A DNA stretch of 56,942 nt, from contig NZ_PPXC01000022.1 of NCBI RefSeq assembly GCF_002909445.1, positions 1 through 56,942 on the forward strand. The letters are read 5' to 3'. The stretch is from Arthrobacter glacialis. GTDB lineage: Bacteria > Actinomycetota > Actinomycetes > Actinomycetales > Micrococcaceae. Shown here piece after piece: positions 42,420 through 50,589 of the stretch. Position numbers and translations under genes: made by a program. Each line of letters starts with the position of its first letter. The first letter of the stretch is position 1. The notes beneath the pieces are model-generated. The model worked only from the letters and a program-made list of their open reading frames with translations. It searched no databases and had not been told where the DNA came from.

Positions 42420-42438
42420 TTAGGGTAGCCTTGCCCGA
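42420..42438 (+). promoter_or_regulatory. Possible IdeR/DtxR iron box ahead of efeU
   Basis: TTAGGGTAGCCTTGCCCGA matches 14 of 19 positions of the DtxR/IdeR consensus TTAGGTTAGCCTAACCTAA by my count. It lies 52 bases ahead of the efeU start, in the expected promoter zone of an iron-uptake operon. The match in the right half is weak. Confidence 0.45.
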
Positions 42439-42440
42439 GA

Positions 42441-42463
42441 GCTGAGGCACACCTCAGCTTTTT
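42441..42463 (+). terminator. Hairpin with T run in the efeU leader
   Basis: GCTGAGG (42441-42447), a CACA loop, CCTCAGC (42452-42458) and TTTTT (42459-42463) form a textbook intrinsic terminator. It is 78 bases past the phosphatase stop and 27 bases before the efeU GTG. It may end the phosphatase transcript or act as an attenuator of efeU. Confidence 0.65.
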
Positions 42464-42490
42464 ACGTCTTTGGAACACCGGAGTATTTGG

Positions 42491-44032
42491 GTGCTTGCAA
42501 CACTTGTCATCGGCCTGCGTGAAGGTCTTGAGGCCGCACTGATAGTGGGCATGATTGCTGCTTTTCTGCGCCGCAATGGCCAGCCCCTCAAGCCCATGTG
42601 GCTCGGTGTTGGCGCAGCAGTACTCCTGAGCGCCCTGGTGGGCATCACCTTGGAACTGATCTCCGCGGCACTCCCCCAGCAGCAGCAAGAAGCCATGGAA
42701 ACGGTCATCGGCGCCGTGGCGGTGGTGATTGTGACCTTCATGATCCTGTGGATGAGCAAGAATTCGCGCTCCATGAAATCCACCCTGGAGGCCCATGCCG
42801 GCTCTGCCTTGAAGGGCGGCTCGGTGTTTGCCTTGGCCGGCATGGCCTTTTTGGCAGTGCTGCGCGAGGGTATTGAAACGGCTGTCTTCATGGTGGCCGC
42901 TTTCCAGTCATCGTTGAACCCGCTGAGCGCCGGGCTGGGTGCGCTGCTGGGCCTGGCCATCGCCTCCGGTGTGGGGTTCCTGCTGTTCCGCGGGGCCATC
43001 AAGCTCAACCTCGCCAAGTTCTTCAAGGCCACGGGCGTGTTCCTGGTGTTCGTCGCCGCCGGGCTCGTCATGAAGTCCCTGCGCACCGCCCACGAAGCCG
43101 GCTGGATCAACATCGGCCAGGACATCACCGTCAACCTCGCCTGGCTGGCCCCCAACGGCAGCGCCCGGGCAGCCATCCTCACCGGTGTGTTCGGCATCCC
43201 GAACGATCCCCGCGTGGTGGAGCTGCTGGGCTGGGCCCTGTACTTGATCCCCATGCTGGCCTTCATCCTGTGGCCGCGCACCTGGCGCCCCAGCGCCGCC
43301 TCCTTGCCGCGCCTGCAATTCATCGCTGCCGGAACGCTCACCGTTGCCGCCCTGGTGCTGGTTTTGGCCGCCCCTGTGGCCATTCCCAGCGCCCCCTCGG
43401 CAACAAGTACGACGCCGTTACGTTCGTCTGCGGGGCAACCGGCGGGTTCGCTGCGGCTCGCCCCAGGGGACGGAAAAACCCTCGTGGTGACCTCCGCGGA
43501 CGGCACCGAAGCCAGCTACGAGCTGACCAGCCACGGCACCGAGTCCCATGCCGGACGCACCGCCACCGTCTCCACAGCAGCCGCCTCCAACGCGACGGAG
43601 GCCGAGCCTGCCAAGGTATCAGCAGACATGCTGAGCGAGCTCAACGGCGGCAGGATGCCGGTGGGCATCAGCCCCGCCAAGAACCCCGGCCCCTTCGCCG
43701 CAAGCTGGAACCACAAGGGCAGCATCACCGTGTGGCTCGTCAACCACCAAGTGATCGACGCCGTGAACACCCAGGGCGCAACCCTGACATTGAGCGGGGG
43801 CGGCTTGGCCACCTCCCGCACCATTGCCGTTGCGGGCGAAGGCGGCTGGCATGTGCCCGAAAAGCATGTCACCGCCGCCGTCACCGAACTGAGCAGTTTT
43901 GAATCCGCTGCGGCTGAGAACGTCCTGTGGTCTCGCTACCTGCCTGCAGTGTTCCTGGTGGCCGCCCTGATGCTGCTTGTCACGGCCCGGCGCAACCGCC
44001 GCCAGCTGCTCATCACGGCACCCTCACCCTAA
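42491..44032 (+). CDS. efeU: EfeU ferrous-iron permease with C-terminal extension
   Basis: A 513-residue FTR1/EfeU-type iron permease. Both iron-binding REGxE motifs are present: VIGLREGLEAALIVG at the N-terminus and VLREGIETAVFM near residue 125. Seven helices span residues 1-280. A further ~200 residues form an extracytoplasmic domain (about 310-480) and one last helix with a basic tail, an extension not present in the ~275-residue classical EfeU. GTG 42491 has GGAG 7 bases ahead; the longer TTG frame from 42470 is less likely. First gene of efeUOB. Confidence 0.92.
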   Translation: MLATLVIGLREGLEAALIVGMIAAFLRRNGQPLKPMWLGVGAAVLLSALVGITLELISAALPQQQQEAMETVIGAVAVVIVTFMILWMSKNSRSMKSTLEAHAGSALKGGSVFALAGMAFLAVLREGIETAVFMVAAFQSSLNPLSAGLGALLGLAIASGVGFLLFRGAIKLNLAKFFKATGVFLVFVAAGLVMKSLRTAHEAGWINIGQDITVNLAWLAPNGSARAAILTGVFGIPNDPRVVELLGWALYLIPMLAFILWPRTWRPSAASLPRLQFIAAGTLTVAALVLVLAAPVAIPSAPSATSTTPLRSSAGQPAGSLRLAPGDGKTLVVTSADGTEASYELTSHGTESHAGRTATVSTAAASNATEAEPAKVSADMLSELNGGRMPVGISPAKNPGPFAASWNHKGSITVWLVNHQVIDAVNTQGATLTLSGGGLATSRTIAVAGEGGWHVPEKHVTAAVTELSSFESAAAENVLWSRYLPAVFLVAALMLLVTARRNRRQLLITAPSP

Positions 44033-44128
44033 TTCCGTACCACCCACCCCTGGCGCCCCGCGCGCCAGCCACTTGGTGCTCCCCTTTTTTGCACACACCC
44101 TCCCCTCCCCTCTTGCCAAAGGACACAC

Positions 44129-45361
44129 ATGTCTTCCTTGCCCACCCGCACCCTGCGCTCCAAGACTGCAGTACTGCTCACCGGGGCAACAGTGCTCGCC
44201 CTCTCCCTGGTCGCGTGCGGCAGCGCAACACCCCAGGGCCAGGCCGGTGCCGCCAAGGGTGGCGCCGCACCCGTCAGCAATGGCGCCGCCCAGATCGCTG
44301 TCAGCGTTGAAAAGGTCAACGGCGACGAGCAGTGCGTCCCGGACTTCTCCAACGCCCCTGCGGGACCCGTCACCTTCACCATCTCCAACAAGGACGCCTC
44401 CGGTGTCAGCGAGGTGGAGCTGCTCAGCGACAAGCGCATCCTGGGCGAACGTGAAAACGTCATTCCGGGCCTGAAGGCCGTCAGCTTTACCGTGACGCTG
44501 GCAGGTGGCGAGTACCAGCTGTACTGCCCAGGCGCCGTCACCGAGTCCAAGGCGTTTACCGTCAGCGGTGGCGCCGCAACGGCAGCCGCCAATGGTGTCA
44601 GCGAAAAGTTGATGGAGGGCACCGACGGCTACGCCAAGTACGTTTCCGGCCAGGTGGACAGCCTGGTGCTGGCCGTCGCAGCCCTGCAAAAGGCCGTTGA
44701 CTCCGGCGATGTTGCCGCCAGCCAGAAGGCTTATGCCCAGGCGCGCCCGTTCTTTGAGCGCATCGAACCGGTGGCGGAGAGCTTCCCCGATCTGGACCCC
44801 GCCCTTGACTTGCGCGTGGCCGACGTCGAGCCCGGGACCGAATGGACAGGTTTCCACCCACTGGAAAAGGACCTCTTTGAGGCCAAGGCCATCACGGAGA
44901 AGTCAAAGGCCCTTGCCGCCGGCATTGTGAAGAACGTGGGCACCCTGAAGACGCTCACGGCCGAGCTGGAAACCAAGGGCTCCTACAAGCCCGAGGAACT
45001 GGCCAACGGTGCCAGCGGCCTGCTCGAGGAAGTCCAGTCCTCCAAGATCACCGGTGAGGAAGAGGCCTACTCCAAGCTGGACCTGGTCGATTTCGCCGCC
45101 AACATTGAGGGCTCGCAGCAGGCGTTTGAGTACTTGAAGCCGGCCCTGAAAGACATTGACGCAACGCTGAGCGAGCAGATCACCACCCAGTTCGAGACCG
45201 TCAACACCGCCCTGGCCGGGTACAAGGATGCTGGTGCCCTGGGTGGTTTCAAGGCGTACACGGAAGAGCTGAAGAAGTCCGACGCCGCCAAGCTCACGCA
45301 GTTGATCCAGTCGCTGCAGGCACCGTTGGCGAAGATTTCCGAGAAAGTGGCGACTGTCTGA
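44129..45361 (+). CDS. efeO: EfeO lipoprotein, periplasmic iron-binding component
   Basis: A 410-residue lipoprotein. The signal peptide ends in a lipobox LVAC (Cys30). An N-terminal cupredoxin-like domain (about 50-150) has the pattern CVPDFSNAPAGPVTFTISNK, and a C-terminal M75-type domain (about 160-405) has FHPLEKDLFEAK, the HxxE-type metal site. It binds iron outside the membrane and works with EfeU and EfeB. The stop codon overlaps the efeB start by one base. Confidence 0.93.
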   Translation: MSSLPTRTLRSKTAVLLTGATVLALSLVACGSATPQGQAGAAKGGAAPVSNGAAQIAVSVEKVNGDEQCVPDFSNAPAGPVTFTISNKDASGVSEVELLSDKRILGERENVIPGLKAVSFTVTLAGGEYQLYCPGAVTESKAFTVSGGAATAAANGVSEKLMEGTDGYAKYVSGQVDSLVLAVAALQKAVDSGDVAASQKAYAQARPFFERIEPVAESFPDLDPALDLRVADVEPGTEWTGFHPLEKDLFEAKAITEKSKALAAGIVKNVGTLKTLTAELETKGSYKPEELANGASGLLEEVQSSKITGEEEAYSKLDLVDFAANIEGSQQAFEYLKPALKDIDATLSEQITTQFETVNTALAGYKDAGALGGFKAYTEELKKSDAAKLTQLIQSLQAPLAKISEKVATV

Positions 45362-46644
45362 TGACCGAGCCCACGGAGCCGACGGCTGGGGTTTCACGCC
45401 GGAAATTCTTTAGCGGATCCGCAGCCCTGGCCGGTGCGGGCGGTATGGCCCTGGGGGTGGCCGGCGCCCTGGCATCAGGTGCCGCCGCCTCCGCACCCAC
45501 CGAGCCCGTGTCCGATGTGGAACGCATGGCGGCGCGGGCCAACCTGTCCTACCCGTTTTATGGGGAGCACCAAGGCGGGATCGACACTCCCCCGCAGGAC
45601 CATCTGGTGTTTACGGCCTTTGACGTGACCGCCACGAGCCCCACCGAGCTGCAATTGGTGCTGGCCAAGTGGTCGGCGGCCATGGCCGAGATGACATCCG
45701 GTGCGCCCGTGGGCAAGGTGGAGCCGGGCCGGGAACAGGCCATTCCCGGGGACACCGGTGAGGCCACCGACATGGGGCCGCAGGGCCTGACCCTCACCTT
45801 GGGTTTTGGGCCGTCCCTCTTCGATGAGAGATTTGGCCTGGCCCCGTTCAAGCCCGCCGACTTTGCCCAGCTGCCAGCCATGGCCGGGGAGTCGCTCGAC
45901 CCGGCCCTGACCGGCGGGGACCTGTGCATCCAGGCCTGTGCCAACGATCCGCAGGTGGCGTACCATGCGGTGCGCAATCTGGCGCGCATGGCACGAACCA
46001 TGGTCAAGACCAAGTGGACTGTCCTAGGTTTTGGGCGCGCCTCCGCCGGAGCAAACCAAACCACGCCACGGAATTTGATGGGTTTCAAGGACGGCACCCG
46101 CAATGTCAAGGACGTCGTGGATCTTGATGCGCATGTGTGGGTGGGCGAGGAAGCCGGTCAGCCGTGGATGGTGGGCGGAAGTTACCTGGTGGCCCGCAAG
46201 ATCCACATGCTCATTGAGACCTGGGATGAGGACACTATTGGGGATCAGCAGAGCATCTTTGGCCGCACCAAAGGCGAGGGCGCACCGCTGTCAGGGACCA
46301 GGGAACACGACGTGCCCGACTTTCACGCGACGGTTGCCGGGGCGCCGGCCATTGCACCGGATTCCCACATTGCCTTGGTGGCCCATGAAAACAATGGGGG
46401 CACCAAGATCCTGCGCCGCGGCTATAACTTCACCGACGGGCTCGACGCCGTGGGCCGGTTGGACGCCGGGTTGATGTTCCTGAGTTTCCAAAAGAACCCC
46501 ATACAATTCGCCACTTTACAGCGCAAATTGGGCAGTTCCGACAGGCTCAATGAGTACATCCGCCACGTGGGATCGGGTGTTTTTGCCGTTCCGGCAGGGC
46601 TCCCCGCGGCAGGAAGCTACTACGGCAAGGAATTCTTCGCCTAG
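45361..46644 (+). CDS. efeB: EfeB, Tat-exported DyP-type heme peroxidase
   Basis: A 427-residue peroxidase. The twin-arginine signal is SRRKFFSGSAAL (residues 12-23), so it is exported folded with heme. The distal GxxDG motif is GFKDGTRN (near residue 243), the proximal His region is DFHATVAGAP, and HIALVAHENNG follows. It is the third gene of the efeUOB operon, overlapping efeO by one base. It is thought to oxidise ferrous iron or to support iron release from heme. Confidence 0.94.
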   Translation: MTEPTEPTAGVSRRKFFSGSAALAGAGGMALGVAGALASGAAASAPTEPVSDVERMAARANLSYPFYGEHQGGIDTPPQDHLVFTAFDVTATSPTELQLVLAKWSAAMAEMTSGAPVGKVEPGREQAIPGDTGEATDMGPQGLTLTLGFGPSLFDERFGLAPFKPADFAQLPAMAGESLDPALTGGDLCIQACANDPQVAYHAVRNLARMARTMVKTKWTVLGFGRASAGANQTTPRNLMGFKDGTRNVKDVVDLDAHVWVGEEAGQPWMVGGSYLVARKIHMLIETWDEDTIGDQQSIFGRTKGEGAPLSGTREHDVPDFHATVAGAPAIAPDSHIALVAHENNGGTKILRRGYNFTDGLDAVGRLDAGLMFLSFQKNPIQFATLQRKLGSSDRLNEYIRHVGSGVFAVPAGLPAAGSYYGKEFFA

Positions 46645-46656
46645 GCCGCAAGCACC

Positions 46657-46704
46657 AAAAGCTGCGGCACCCCAACCTGATGGTTGGGGTGCCGCAGCTT
46701 TTTT
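46657..46704. terminator. Strong bidirectional terminator after efeB
   Basis: A perfect inverted repeat of about 21 bases per arm (AAAAGCTGCGGCACCCCAAC on the left and its complement on the right) with a 4-base loop, followed by a T run on the plus strand and an A run on the left. It sits between convergent efeB (stop 46644) and the DeoR gene (stop 46713). Confidence 0.88.
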
Positions 46705-46712
46705 GTGCGGAT

Positions 46713-47504
46713 CTACAGTTGTGGCGCCACAATCACGTTGGTGCCAGCTTCGGTGAACGCGGTGAGCTGCTCCGGGGTGATGCGGGAATCCGTAATCAGG
46801 TTGCGGAAATCGTGCTCCTCCATGGTGGCGAAGGCACGCTTGCCGATCTTGGAGGCGTCAGCCAGGATGTAGGCCTCCGAGGCCCGCCGGGCCATGCGGG
46901 AATTCACCGAAGCCTCGCCCTCATCATTGGTGGTGGGGCCGGCACCGGGCTCAATGCCGTTCACACCAATGAAGGCGAAGTCCAGGGCCACCCGCTGCAA
47001 AATCGAGTCGGCGTAGGGTCCCACCAGCTCGTAGGAGCGCGGGTTGACAATGCCACCGGTGACCATGATCTTAAAGTTGGGCCTGATGGCCAGCTGCGCC
47101 GCAATGTTAATGGCGTTGGTGACCACAGTCAGTGTTGGCCTGTTGGATTGCACCATCAAGTCTTCGCGGGTGGAGAGCACCTGCGCCAGCGCTGTGCTGG
47201 TGGTTCCACCACACAGCCCAATAACTGCACCCTTGGGGATCAGGGCACTCGCGGCGTGCGCAATCTGCTGCTTTTCCTCGGCAAAATCGTCACGGTTGTA
47301 CCGGCCCGGCAAGTCATAAGAAACAGAACCACTCGTTGCACCGCCACGGGTACGCGTCAGCAGGCGCTCGTTGGCCAAGGAGTCCAAATCGCGCCGTGCC
47401 GTTGCCGGGGAAACGCCCAGCTTCTCCACAATCTCATCGACCTCCACATGGCCGTCGGCGGCCAGGATGTCCAAGATTGCAGTGAGTCGTTCAGTTCTGT
47501 TCAT
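46713..47504 (-). CDS. DeoR/GlpR-family transcriptional repressor
   Basis: A 263-residue sugar-responsive regulator. The N-terminal winged helix reads TERLTAILDILAADGHVEVD and KLGVSPATARRDLDSLAN, and the C-terminal sensor domain (IGLCGGTTSTALAQVL near residue 98) binds a sugar phosphate. ATG 47504 has GGGGAGA ahead and is chosen over the start at 47534. It is the last gene of the minus-strand sugar operon and most likely controls it, with a tagatose or galactosamine phosphate as effector. This role is inferred from context. Confidence 0.9.
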   Translation of the reverse strand: MNRTERLTAILDILAADGHVEVDEIVEKLGVSPATARRDLDSLANERLLTRTRGGATSGSVSYDLPGRYNRDDFAEEKQQIAHAASALIPKGAVIGLCGGTTSTALAQVLSTREDLMVQSNRPTLTVVTNAINIAAQLAIRPNFKIMVTGGIVNPRSYELVGPYADSILQRVALDFAFIGVNGIEPGAGPTTNDEGEASVNSRMARRASEAYILADASKIGKRAFATMEEHDFRNLITDSRITPEQLTAFTEAGTNVIVAPQL

Positions 47505-47539
47505 GTGTTTCTCCCCGTGACGGCCAGCGGCCATCGCGT

Positions 47540-48391
47540 TTAGTTATCCGATTTCCCGGCGCCGGCAAACAAGTCCAGCAACCGTGCAACTTCAGGGACC
47601 AGGGCCGTGCGTCCGGCACCCAAGTACTTACGTGAATCTACTACAGCCGGGTTGGCATCTAGGTACTCGCGAACGGCGCGCGTAAAGAAACCGTTCAGGT
47701 GGGTGGAGACGTTGATCTTGGTCATGCCTGCTGCGATGGCTGCCGCGATCATCTCATCCGCCACGCCGGAGGAGCCGTGGAGCACCAACGGCACATCCAA
47801 AGCTGCCTTCAACTCGGCAATGCGCAGCAAATTCAAGGCCGCGCTGCGCTCCGTCATGGCGTGCGAGGAGCCCACGGCAACAGCTAGGGCATCCACACCG
47901 GTTGCTGCCACAAAGGCTGCCGCTTCGGTGGGATCCGTCAGCACGCCCGGCGCATGGGCACCATCCTTGCCGCCGACCTTGCCCAGCTCGGCTTCAACGT
48001 AGACGCCGCGCGCATGGGCGTAGGCTGCCACGCGGGCCGTGACCTCAACGTTTTGCTCGTACTCAAAGTGCGCGCCGTCATACATGATGGAGCCAAAACC
48101 CAAGTCCACGGCCTCGTAGGCCAGCGCCTCATCCTCGGCATGGTCCAGGTGCACGGCCACCGGAACGCTCGCCCGCCGGGCTGCCGCCAAGGTTGCCGCA
48201 GCCACCGGCTCCAGTCCGCCATGGAACTTGGCGCAGTTCTCCGAGATCTGCAAGATGACCGGGCGGCCCGCAGCCTCGGCTCCGCCAATCAATCCCTCAA
48301 TAGTTTCCAAGTGGATCACGTTGAACGCGCCCTGGCCAATGCCGGCCGCAGCCGCCAGGTTCATGATGTCGCGGGTGTTTGTCAAAGCCAT
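47540..48391 (-). CDS. Class II ketose-bisphosphate aldolase (GatY/KbaY-like)
   Basis: A 283-residue zinc-dependent aldolase. Zinc ligands and substrate residues appear in VAVHLDHAEDEA (His-x-Asp-His), FGSIMYDGAHFEYEQN, AELGKVGGKDG, LVLHGSSGVADEM and GMTKINVSTHLN. The length and VGGKDG form suit GatY/KbaY tagatose-1,6-bisphosphate aldolase or a related ketose-bisphosphate aldolase. The neighbouring PfkB kinase would supply the bisphosphate; products would be DHAP and glyceraldehyde 3-phosphate. Confidence 0.92.
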   Translation of the reverse strand: MALTNTRDIMNLAAAAGIGQGAFNVIHLETIEGLIGGAEAAGRPVILQISENCAKFHGGLEPVAAATLAAARRASVPVAVHLDHAEDEALAYEAVDLGFGSIMYDGAHFEYEQNVEVTARVAAYAHARGVYVEAELGKVGGKDGAHAPGVLTDPTEAAAFVAATGVDALAVAVGSSHAMTERSAALNLLRIAELKAALDVPLVLHGSSGVADEMIAAAIAAGMTKINVSTHLNGFFTRAVREYLDANPAVVDSRKYLGAGRTALVPEVARLLDLFAGAGKSDN

Positions 48392-48403
48392 GAAAGATGT
48401 TCC

Positions 48404-49372
48404 TTAGTGGTCTGTGATGATGAGTTGTTGGGCCAGCTCGTTGTACTGCGGGGAAATCTCCCCGGCGCCTGGCATGAGCACAGCTGCTGCGCTCCACGAG
48501 GTGGCGGCGCGCAAAATCTCGCGCAAGTCTTCAACCCCGTTGGCAAGGGCGACGGCGGCAGCACTCACCGCTGCGTCGCCGGCACCTGTGGGGTTGCCGC
48601 TCAACGGTGCGGGCAATTTTGCCTGGATGTACCGGCTCGGGGCGTCGGCACTGAAGGCGAGCATGCCTTCCTCACCAACACTGACCAGCACGCGCTTGGC
48701 ACCCAAATCCATCAGTTTGCGGGCGGCACTGACAAGGTTGCTCTCGCCAACGGCTTCCATCAACTCGTGGTTGTTGGGTTTGAGCAGGTCTGCACCGGCC
48801 TTGGCCGCGGCCAGAATGCCGCTTCCGGAGGTGTCAACGATGGCCGGCACTCCCGCGGCGTGGGCCAGGGCCACCAGGGCCGGGTAGAAGTCGGCGGGCG
48901 CCTGCTCCGGGAGGGAGCCCGAGCCGACCAGCACGCCCGGCTTGCGCACGCCGTCGGCCGTCTGAACGCCGGCCAGGTTATCCACGACGGCGGCGGCAAG
49001 CGCCTGCCATTCGGCGCCGCTCAGGGCAGGACCCACCTCGTTGAAAATGCTGGTGGTGTTGCCGTGCGCGGTGTCCACGAGGGCAATGGTGCGCCTCGTG
49101 GCAGCGCTTACCGGGACAAGGTGGTGCAGGATCCCGGCTGCCAGCAGGTCCGCACGCAACTGCTCCCCCGCCGGGCCGCCAGCCGTGGCAATCGCGAGCG
49201 TTGGGTGCCCCAGCTGGTGCGCCACGCGGGAAACGTTCAGGCCCTTGCCGCCGGCCCGGTACAGCGGGGTGGGAACACGGTGGGAGGAGCCCAGATGTAC
49301 GCCATCCACCGTGTACGTGACGTCAACAGCCGGGTTGGGGGTGACGGTGAGGACTACATTGTTGGCGCTCAC
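48404..49372 (-). CDS. PfkB-family hexose phosphate kinase (tagatose-6-P / fructose-1-P type)
   Basis: A 322-residue ribokinase-fold kinase of the 1-phosphofructokinase/tagatose-6-phosphate kinase branch. The N-terminus TPNPAVDVTYTVDGV, AGGKGLNVSRVAHQLG (PfkB signature 1) and the catalytic anion-hole region SGNPTGAGDAAVSAAAVAL (Asp of GAGD) are clear. Just ahead of the aldolase gene (12-base gap), it most likely phosphorylates tagatose 6-phosphate to the 1,6-bisphosphate. Its start overlaps the ROK gene end by 4 bases. Confidence 0.92.
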   Translation of the reverse strand: MSANNVVLTVTPNPAVDVTYTVDGVHLGSSHRVPTPLYRAGGKGLNVSRVAHQLGHPTLAIATAGGPAGEQLRADLLAAGILHHLVPVSAATRRTIALVDTAHGNTTSIFNEVGPALSGAEWQALAAAVVDNLAGVQTADGVRKPGVLVGSGSLPEQAPADFYPALVALAHAAGVPAIVDTSGSGILAAAKAGADLLKPNNHELMEAVGESNLVSAARKLMDLGAKRVLVSVGEEGMLAFSADAPSRYIQAKLPAPLSGNPTGAGDAAVSAAAVALANGVEDLREILRAATSWSAAAVLMPGAGEISPQYNELAQQLIITDH

Positions 49373-50379
49373 GCCTGCTTCTTCCCCGGCGCCAGGGATC
49401 CGGCACTGAGGCTGCGTGCCTTCAACGCTGATCCAATGAGTCCGGCATTTTCACCCAGGGCAGCATGAACATAGCCGGGGCGGCGGTGGAAGGTCAGGAG
49501 TTCATCCACACGTGCCGCCAGCGGCTCAAAGAGTGCAGGGCCGGCCATGGACAGGCCGCCGCCGAGGACTACTGTTTCGGTGCCCAGGATGGAAACGCAT
49601 TGCGCAATGCTGAAGGCCAGTGCGTGGATGGCGTCATGCCAGATGGTTTTTGCCGCTACATCCCCTGCCGCAGCGAGGGCGATGACTTCGCGTGCACCGG
49701 GCACAGCTTCTCCCGTAACTTCTCCATACCGGCGCGCAATGGCACCGGCGGAACCCAGAGATTCCATGATCACGAGGCTGCCATCCGGGCCTGGCACCAT
49801 GGCGTGGCCGATCTCCCCTGCGTAACCACCACCGGCGATTCGCTTGCCGTCACACAAAATCGCTCCGGCAATACCGGTGCCGATGACCAGGATGAGCACG
49901 TCTTTTTCGCCCGCGGCTGCCCCCAAATGGAATTCAGCTTCACCGGCCATGCTGACGTCGTGGCCAAAACCGACGGGCAGGCCCAGGGCCTGCTCCAACG
50001 TTGCCGTGAAGGGGAAGTCGCGCCAGCCCAGGTTGGAAGAGTAGATGCCGATGCCGGCATCCTCGTCCACAATGCCCGGAACGGTAACGCCCACGGCGCC
50101 GATAGTCAGCTCCGGGTGGGCTGCCCGGTACTCGGCCGTCAGCTCAACAATCCTGGCGCAGACGCTCTCCCCGGAGCGGGCGCCGTCGAGCGGTGTTGGA
50201 TGGCGTTGCAGATCGCGCACCTCAACCTCACCGTGGCTTGGATCGCCCAAGATCATGCCCACCTTCATGTCGGTGCCGCCCACGTCAAAGGCCAGTACGG
50301 CGTCGAGCATAGGCACGTCGGTGGCAGCGTTGGCGGGCAGCGTTTCGGATTCGCCCGCACGGTTTATCAAAGTATTCAT
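49369..50379 (-). CDS. ROK-family sugar kinase lacking the zinc motif
   Basis: A 336-residue ASKHA-fold kinase. The phosphate-1 loop is LAFDVGGTDMKVGMILGD, the catalytic Asp is in VGFGHDVSMAGEAEFHLG, and the adenosine region is LGGGLSMAGP. Typical ROK proteins have a CxCGxxGC zinc cluster after GEIGH. Here GEIGHAMVPGPDGSLVIMES carries none of these Cys residues. It likely phosphorylates a hexosamine or hexose (GalNAc suits the locus). ATG 50379 is used; the longer frame to 50418 is less likely. Regions 50380-50589 upstream hold two hairpins and probably a promoter. Confidence 0.86.
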   Translation of the reverse strand: MNTLINRAGESETLPANAATDVPMLDAVLAFDVGGTDMKVGMILGDPSHGEVEVRDLQRHPTPLDGARSGESVCARIVELTAEYRAAHPELTIGAVGVTVPGIVDEDAGIGIYSSNLGWRDFPFTATLEQALGLPVGFGHDVSMAGEAEFHLGAAAGEKDVLILVIGTGIAGAILCDGKRIAGGGYAGEIGHAMVPGPDGSLVIMESLGSAGAIARRYGEVTGEAVPGAREVIALAAAGDVAAKTIWHDAIHALAFSIAQCVSILGTETVVLGGGLSMAGPALFEPLAARVDELLTFHRRPGYVHAALGENAGLIGSALKARSLSAGSLAPGKKQA

Positions 50380-50454
50380 GAAGGTAATTTCTTTGTAGAA
50401 GGCAAATACCGGTGGCACTATCTGGTGCGGACCCGCTGTTCATGGACAAACATC

Positions 50455-50487
50455 AGGCACGCCACTTCGCAGGGAGGTGGCGTGCCT
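50455..50487. terminator. Hairpin between the AgaS-like and ROK genes
   Basis: A perfect 11-bp inverted repeat, AGGCACGCCAC (50455-50465) with GTGGCGTGCCT (50477-50487), around an 11-base loop. It has no long T run. It may be a weak terminator, an operator, or an mRNA processing/stability element in the minus-strand transcript ahead of the ROK gene. Confidence 0.5.
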
Positions 50488-50543
50488 AACATTTTAGCCA
50501 GAAATCCGGCCAGACCGGCGATTGGGCCCACAAGCCCGAGGGC

Positions 50544-50577
50544 CCCGTTTCAAGTCGCGTCAGCGGCTTGAAACGGG
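50544..50577 (-). terminator. Hairpin after the AgaS-like gene
   Basis: A perfect 11-bp inverted repeat, CCCGTTTCAAG (50544-50554) with CTTGAAACGGG (50567-50577), lies 13 bases past the stop codon at 50590 on the minus strand. The T run is weak, so partial termination inside the operon is possible. Confidence 0.5.
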
Positions 50578-50589
50578 AGGACTTGGGGA

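Noticed and set aside
47954-49468. 504-residue plus-strand frame across the aldolase and PfkB genes
   Set aside because: Both minus-strand genes have complete motifs and coupled ends; the plus frame is shadow coding.
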